From Haloplanus ruber (GTDB lineage Archaea; Halobacteriota; Halobacteria; Halobacteriales; Haloferacaceae): a stretch of 64,000 nt of DNA. The stretch covers positions 434,001-498,000 of the forward strand of contig NZ_JANHDK010000001.1 in the NCBI RefSeq assembly GCF_024494725.1. The letters run 5' to 3'. Position 1 is the first letter of the stretch. The number at the start of each line of letters is the position of its first letter. Positions 60,400 to 64,000 of this stretch are shown in pieces. A program made the translations under genes and the position numbers. The notes under the pieces are model-generated. The model was not told where the DNA came from. It ran no database searches and saw nothing but the letters and a program-made list of their open reading frames with translations.

Positions 60400-62223
60400 A
60401 TGTCCGATCTCGGGGATTTCACGGAGGTGTCACCCGGCGACTCGTCGGCCGACGGGGCGTCGACCGGCGACGACGATCCGACGGCGGCCGGCGAGGCGGC
60501 GTCGAGCGACGACGCCGACGCGGACTTCGACACCTACGACGTCTCGCCGGCCGGGGCCGACCACGGTCTCGGCTCCATCTCCGTCTCCCAAGGGCTCCGC
60601 GTCGCTGAGGATGGCGACGATACGGCGCTAAAGGCGTTCATCACCAGTGACAACCGCGAATCGGTTCGTCTCGGGAAGTACGTGATCGTCCCCTATCCGG
60701 ACGACGAGACGCTCTTCTCCCGTATCACGGCCTTGGAGTACGCCCAAGAGTTCGAGGCCGACGACGCCACCGAAATCCACGCCCGACGGGCGATGCGCCG
60801 CGACGACTTCACTGAACGCGATTACAAGTTTGTGGCGACGCTCGATCCCGTCGCAGTGCTGTTCTCGGAGGGCGGAGAGTTGAAACGCCGGATGACCGAC
60901 CGGGTGCCGAAGCCAGGGGCGGTCGTGGGCGAGGCGACCGACGCCGAACAGATCAAGACGGGGCTTGCCATCCCCGCCGATGGCGTCTTTCTCGGCCATC
61001 TCGCCGTCGGGGGCGAGACGGTGCGGACGGCCGCGACGCCGCCGACTATCGACTACCGACTCACGGACGACTACGCCGACGGCGACCCACTTGTCTTCCG
61101 GCACACCCTCGTTGCCGGCGGCACAGGGTCGGGGAAGACCCACGCCTCGAAGAACGTCCTCCGCCAGTACCTCGACGCGTCGTATCCGATGGACGACGGC
61201 CGCGAGGTGCAAACGGCGGTGGTCCAGTTCGACCCCCAGGACGAGTACGCCCAGATGCACGACGACAACCCTGCGATGGACGACGACTTCGCCCGCCGCC
61301 TCGACCGCGAGGGGGTTTCCCACGGCGGCCACGACGACACTGTCGCTCTCGTCCCCGAGGTCGATGGGGCGTCGTACGGGGGCGCCACCCACCGCGCCGA
61401 GCAGGTCCCCTTCACCGTCCCGTTCCGAATGGTCCGGCGCCGGCCGTGGCTGGTCGCGGGTGCCCGCCTCAACGACAACCAGTACCAAGCGCTCGATTAT
61501 CTCCTCGACCGCTTCTTCCGCGATTACGGCGACAAGGCGACCTACGACGCGTTCACCTCGTTTCTCGACGACCCTGCGCTCCGCGAGGAACTCGACGAGT
61601 CCGGGCGCATCCACGAGGCTACCTTCGACGCCGTCCGGCGGCGGGCACTCGGGAGCGCCTTCTCTCGGGTGTTCGACCGCGACGCGCGCCCCGTAACCGA
61701 CTTGGTTCACGAACTCGTCCGCCCCGGTGGCTTGACCGTCGTCCCCACGTACCACGTCAACGACACCCGTGCAACCGAACTGGTCGTCCTCGCGGTGGCG
61801 AGTCTGCTGGTAGACGAGAAGCTATCGAATGATCCCACGTACGACCGTATCAAGGAGACACCGCTGATCGTCGGGATGGACGAGGCACACAACTTCCTGA
61901 CCGACGCCGAGAGCGTTCAGGCCCGGAAGGTCATCGGGAAGTTCACCGAGGCGGCCAAACAGGGCCGGAAGGAACGACTCGGTCTCTTTCTCATCACGCA
62001 GGACCCGCAGGATATCGCCGATTCGGTGTTCAAGCAGGTGAACACGAAACTGGTGCTCAACCTGGGCGACGAAGACGCCATCAGCAGCGTCAACATTCCG
62101 TCGACGCTGGAGGACAAGGTGCCGTACATGGAGAAAGGGCAGATGGTGGTCTACTCGCCGGACAACTCCGAACCCGTCGAACTCACCGGGTTGCCGGTCT
62201 GCGTGACCCGACACGGCGACTGA
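60400..62223 (+). CDS. herA: HerA-type ATPase (helicase HerA/DUF87 family)
   Basis: A 607-residue ATPase from MSDLGDFTEVSPGDSS (a GTG 12 bases earlier is possible). An acidic 55-residue N-terminus comes first, then the HAS-barrel region (about 60-220), and a RecA-like motor with Walker A GTGSGKTH at 241-248, Walker B LIVGMDEAHNFL and the sensor LITQDPQDI. HerA hexamers translocate DNA and act with NurA in end resection. The arginine-finger region (AAKQGRKERLG) is present. It could be the partner of the NurA at 51251. Confidence 0.85.
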   Translation: MSDLGDFTEVSPGDSSADGASTGDDDPTAAGEAASSDDADADFDTYDVSPAGADHGLGSISVSQGLRVAEDGDDTALKAFITSDNRESVRLGKYVIVPYPDDETLFSRITALEYAQEFEADDATEIHARRAMRRDDFTERDYKFVATLDPVAVLFSEGGELKRRMTDRVPKPGAVVGEATDAEQIKTGLAIPADGVFLGHLAVGGETVRTAATPPTIDYRLTDDYADGDPLVFRHTLVAGGTGSGKTHASKNVLRQYLDASYPMDDGREVQTAVVQFDPQDEYAQMHDDNPAMDDDFARRLDREGVSHGGHDDTVALVPEVDGASYGGATHRAEQVPFTVPFRMVRRRPWLVAGARLNDNQYQALDYLLDRFFRDYGDKATYDAFTSFLDDPALREELDESGRIHEATFDAVRRRALGSAFSRVFDRDARPVTDLVHELVRPGGLTVVPTYHVNDTRATELVVLAVASLLVDEKLSNDPTYDRIKETPLIVGMDEAHNFLTDAESVQARKVIGKFTEAAKQGRKERLGLFLITQDPQDIADSVFKQVNTKLVLNLGDEDAISSVNIPSTLEDKVPYMEKGQMVVYSPDNSEPVELTGLPVCVTRHGD

Positions 62224-62247
62224 ACGGAGCGCCCTCGACGGCTGGCG

Positions 62248-63052
62248 TCACAGCGGCGGGTAGAAAACCTCCGCGAGTACGAACAGGAGGACCCACGCCG
62301 TCACGAACGCGAAGCCGGTGAGTCTGACTCGGCGGCCGTACTCGCTCAGATCGTCGTGACGCGTCCGGAGAATCGTGACGAGACGCGACGGATGCCGGAA
62401 CGGACTCGGCGGCGTTCAACACGGCCGCGACGAGGGCGACGAGCGAGACGAGCCCCGCCACGCTACAGCCCACGATCAGGCGAACTGCCAGCCGGTGTAC
62501 GGTCGCGGCCTCCACCCCGAACGTCGACGGCGACGTCACGTCGCTCTCGGGGCGGAGATCCGTCTCCCGCCCCGGGTGTTGCGCGCCGCGACTGTCTAGG
62601 CCAAGCAACAGCAACCCGACAGCCCCAGCACCGACCGCCCGAATCGGCCAGGGCGTCCGCTCCGGTATCAGGAACCCCTTGCTCGGGTCGTCGGGCAGGA
62701 CGTAGGCCCGTACTGTCGTTCCCGGCGTGTAGGGGTCGATCACCGATTCGACCCTCGACCGTCGGTCGTACCGCGACGTTCTGGGGCCGGGAAACACCTG
62801 GTCGCTGGTGTACGTCTCCCCACGGTACCGGTACGTGTACTCGACCCGTGGGACGTACTCGATGCCGCGCCCGGTCTCACGGCGGTCGGTTCCTGCGTCG
62901 GTAACCGTCGCTTGGACGGCCACCGCGTTGGAGAGGGCCTGCGACTGTTGTACGTAGCCGTAGCCGCCGTATCCGACGAGGCCGACGAGGAGGGCGAGGA
63001 CGATTCGCTTCCGCGAGAGGTGAACCGCCGTTTCGCCGACGGGGACGTTCAT
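62248..63052 (-). pseudogene. DUF3592 membrane protein gene with a frameshift near its 3' end
   Basis: The reading frame from MNVPVGETAVHLSRKR (an ATG 12 bases earlier is also possible) has a first helix at about 17-33, a DUF3592 outer region (YVPRVEYTYRYRGETYTSDQ, YTPGTTVRAYVLPDD) and helices near 135-155 and 190-215. Unshifted it then becomes Arg/Pro-rich and runs 41 bases into herA. One frame over, from about 62414, the sequence reads PFRHPSRLVTILRTRHDDLS, then a helix AFVTAWVLLFVLAEVFY and stops at 62248, before herA. The missing or extra base lies near 62414-62425. It could be a true mutation or a sequencing error. Confidence 0.65.
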
Positions 63053-63208
63053 CTCACCCGGCACGATGGCGGGGCGGCAGTAGTAGCGTGACGCCGGGTA
63101 CCGGATCGCTTCGCGGGTCGTTCCGTCCGCGCGCCCGAGAACCGGTCGTTCGCCGCCGCTCCTCCCACGGATCGCTGGGTTCTTGCCCGCGTCGTCCTAC
63201 CCCAATAT

Positions 63209-64000
63209 ATGACACTCGACCCGGATCGCCGGGCGTTCCTGCACCGCCTTCTGGAGACACCGAGTCCGTCGGGGTTCGAGACGCGTGGCCAGCGCCAGTG
63301 GGTGGACTACGTCAGCGACTTCGCGGACGAGGTACGGACCGACGACTACGGCAACGCGGTGGCGGTCCACCGCGGCGACGCGGCCGTCGATACGTCCTTT
63401 GCGGTCGCCGGCCACGCCGACGAGATCGGATTCATCGTCCGCCGGATCGACGACGACGGCTACGTCCGTATCGGCGCCATCGGCGGCGCCGACCGCACCG
63501 TTTCGAAGGGGCAACACGTGACGATCCACAGCGACGACCCCGTGTCCGGCGTGGTCGGCCAGACGGCCATCCACCTCCGGGAGACGGGCGAGGAGCGCTA
63601 CGACGACATCGGGGAGCAGTTCGTCGACGTGGGCGCGACCGACGGCGACGAGGCCCGTGCCCTCGTCTCGGTCGGCGACCCAGTTACGTTCTCGACGACG
63701 GTCGAGGACCTCCACGGAACCCGGGTGGCGGCCCGTGGTCTCGACAACCGTATCGGCGTCTGGGCGGCCGCCGAGGCGCTCAGGCGGGCGGCCGCGGCCG
63801 ACGTCGACGCGACCGTCTACGCCGTGAGTACGATCCAAGAAGAGGTCGGACTGCAGGGCGCGCGGATGATCGGGGTCGATCTCTCGCCCGACGCGGTCGT
63901 CGCGGTGGACGTGACCCACGCCACCGACTCGCCGGGGGTCCCGGAGAAGCGGCGAAGCCCCGTCGAACTCGGCGGCGGTCCCGTCGTCTCGCGGGGGAGC
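63209..64000 (+). CDS. M42 family (glutamyl/tetrahedral) aminopeptidase, N-terminal part
   Basis: 264 codons are seen from the ATG after CCAATAT to the end of the window with no stop. The start TPSPSGFETRGQ and the metal site residues His69-x-Asp71 in GHADEIGF, the Asp in GLDNRIG, the Glu-Glu pair in STIQEEVGLQGA and the Asp in VDVTHATD are all present, so a full-length M42 enzyme with two metal ions is expected. These form large tetrahedral dodecamers that trim peptides released by the proteasome. The C-terminal end lies beyond the window. The upstream ORFs on the other strand are shadows. Confidence 0.9.
   Translation, partial: MTLDPDRRAFLHRLLETPSPSGFETRGQRQWVDYVSDFADEVRTDDYGNAVAVHRGDAAVDTSFAVAGHADEIGFIVRRIDDDGYVRIGAIGGADRTVSKGQHVTIHSDDPVSGVVGQTAIHLRETGEERYDDIGEQFVDVGATDGDEARALVSVGDPVTFSTTVEDLHGTRVAARGLDNRIGVWAAAEALRRAAAADVDATVYAVSTIQEEVGLQGARMIGVDLSPDAVVAVDVTHATDSPGVPEKRRSPVELGGGPVVSRGS

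Noticed and set aside
1-64000. CRISPR arrays, insertion sequences, integrase sites, rRNA operons, origins
   Set aside because: No regularly spaced repeats, transposase or integrase motifs, terminal inverted repeats, rRNA sequence or Orc/Cdc6 gene with ORB-like repeats was seen on reading through the window.

Overview
The window is chromosomal DNA from a haloarchaeon (class Halobacteria). The evidence is a high-GC genome, very acidic proteins, leaderless or GTGA/ATGA-coupled genes, Tat lipoprotein signals, archaeal-type ribosomal proteins (S17e, S8e, L18e) and RNA polymerase subunits (Rpo3, Rpo6, Rpo10), an archaellin, and haloarchaeal-restricted families such as DUF7344, DUF5305 and DUF5785. 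I cannot name the genus from the sequence alone.

Layout. 1-2 kb: a coupled trio of a dihydrouridine-synthase-like TIM barrel, a CitG-like protein and DUF447, then ribosomal protein S17e. 2-10.9 kb: PAS histidine kinase, propionyl/acetyl-CoA carboxylase small and beta subunits, two SNF-family sodium symporters, an SDR, an MDR oxidoreductase and a nucleoside deaminase. 11-13 kb: sucCD. 13-18.5 kb: aspartoacylase-like enzyme, an unrecognised 426-residue protein, several zinc-finger proteins, a FilR1-type regulator and an EamA transporter behind a possible 23-codon leader ORF. 18.5-19.3 kb has no supportable intact gene. 19.3-20.8 kb: a solitary archaellin, tRNA-Thr and a GNAT enzyme. 20.9-26.2 kb: a branched-chain amino acid ABC transporter (livHMGF, with the binding protein convergent). 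26-31 kb: small zinc finger, tRNA-Ser(UGA), DUF2064-like protein, uracil-DNA glycosylase, Mrp-type ATPase, moaA. 32-38.2 kb: the conserved archaeal operon tRNA-Ser, rps13, rps4, rps11, rpoD, tRNA-Leu, rpl18e, rpl13, rps9, rpoN, rpoK, eno, rps2. 41-48 kb: a phosphate island (phoU, pstBACS and an AbrB-PhoU regulator) with a shared TATATAGA promoter element. 48-53.9 kb: S8e, DUF2240, an IMPDH/GMPR-like enzyme, HAD phosphatase, NurA nuclease and an esterase.

53.9-60.3 kb is the most interesting stretch: a divergent six-gene surface-protein locus. A DUF7344 membrane winged-helix protein and a small secreted protein face a large DUF1102-like surface protein, an apparently catalytic rhomboid protease, a SipW-like signal peptidase with a fused C-terminal domain, and a DUF5305 membrane protein. 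The combination of SipW-type peptidase with small exported beta-rich proteins recalls the TasA/camelysin and archaeal bundling-pilus systems; the added rhomboid protease suggests a second proteolytic step. It is followed by a HerA-type ATPase, a DUF3592 gene that carries a frameshift, and an M42 aminopeptidase that runs off the end.

Two short genes absent from length-filtered gene calls were recovered with good support (rpoK and a 39-codon C2H2 finger), along with a 37-codon double-zinc-knuckle protein and the partial M42 gene. No IS element, CRISPR array, rRNA or replication origin was seen.
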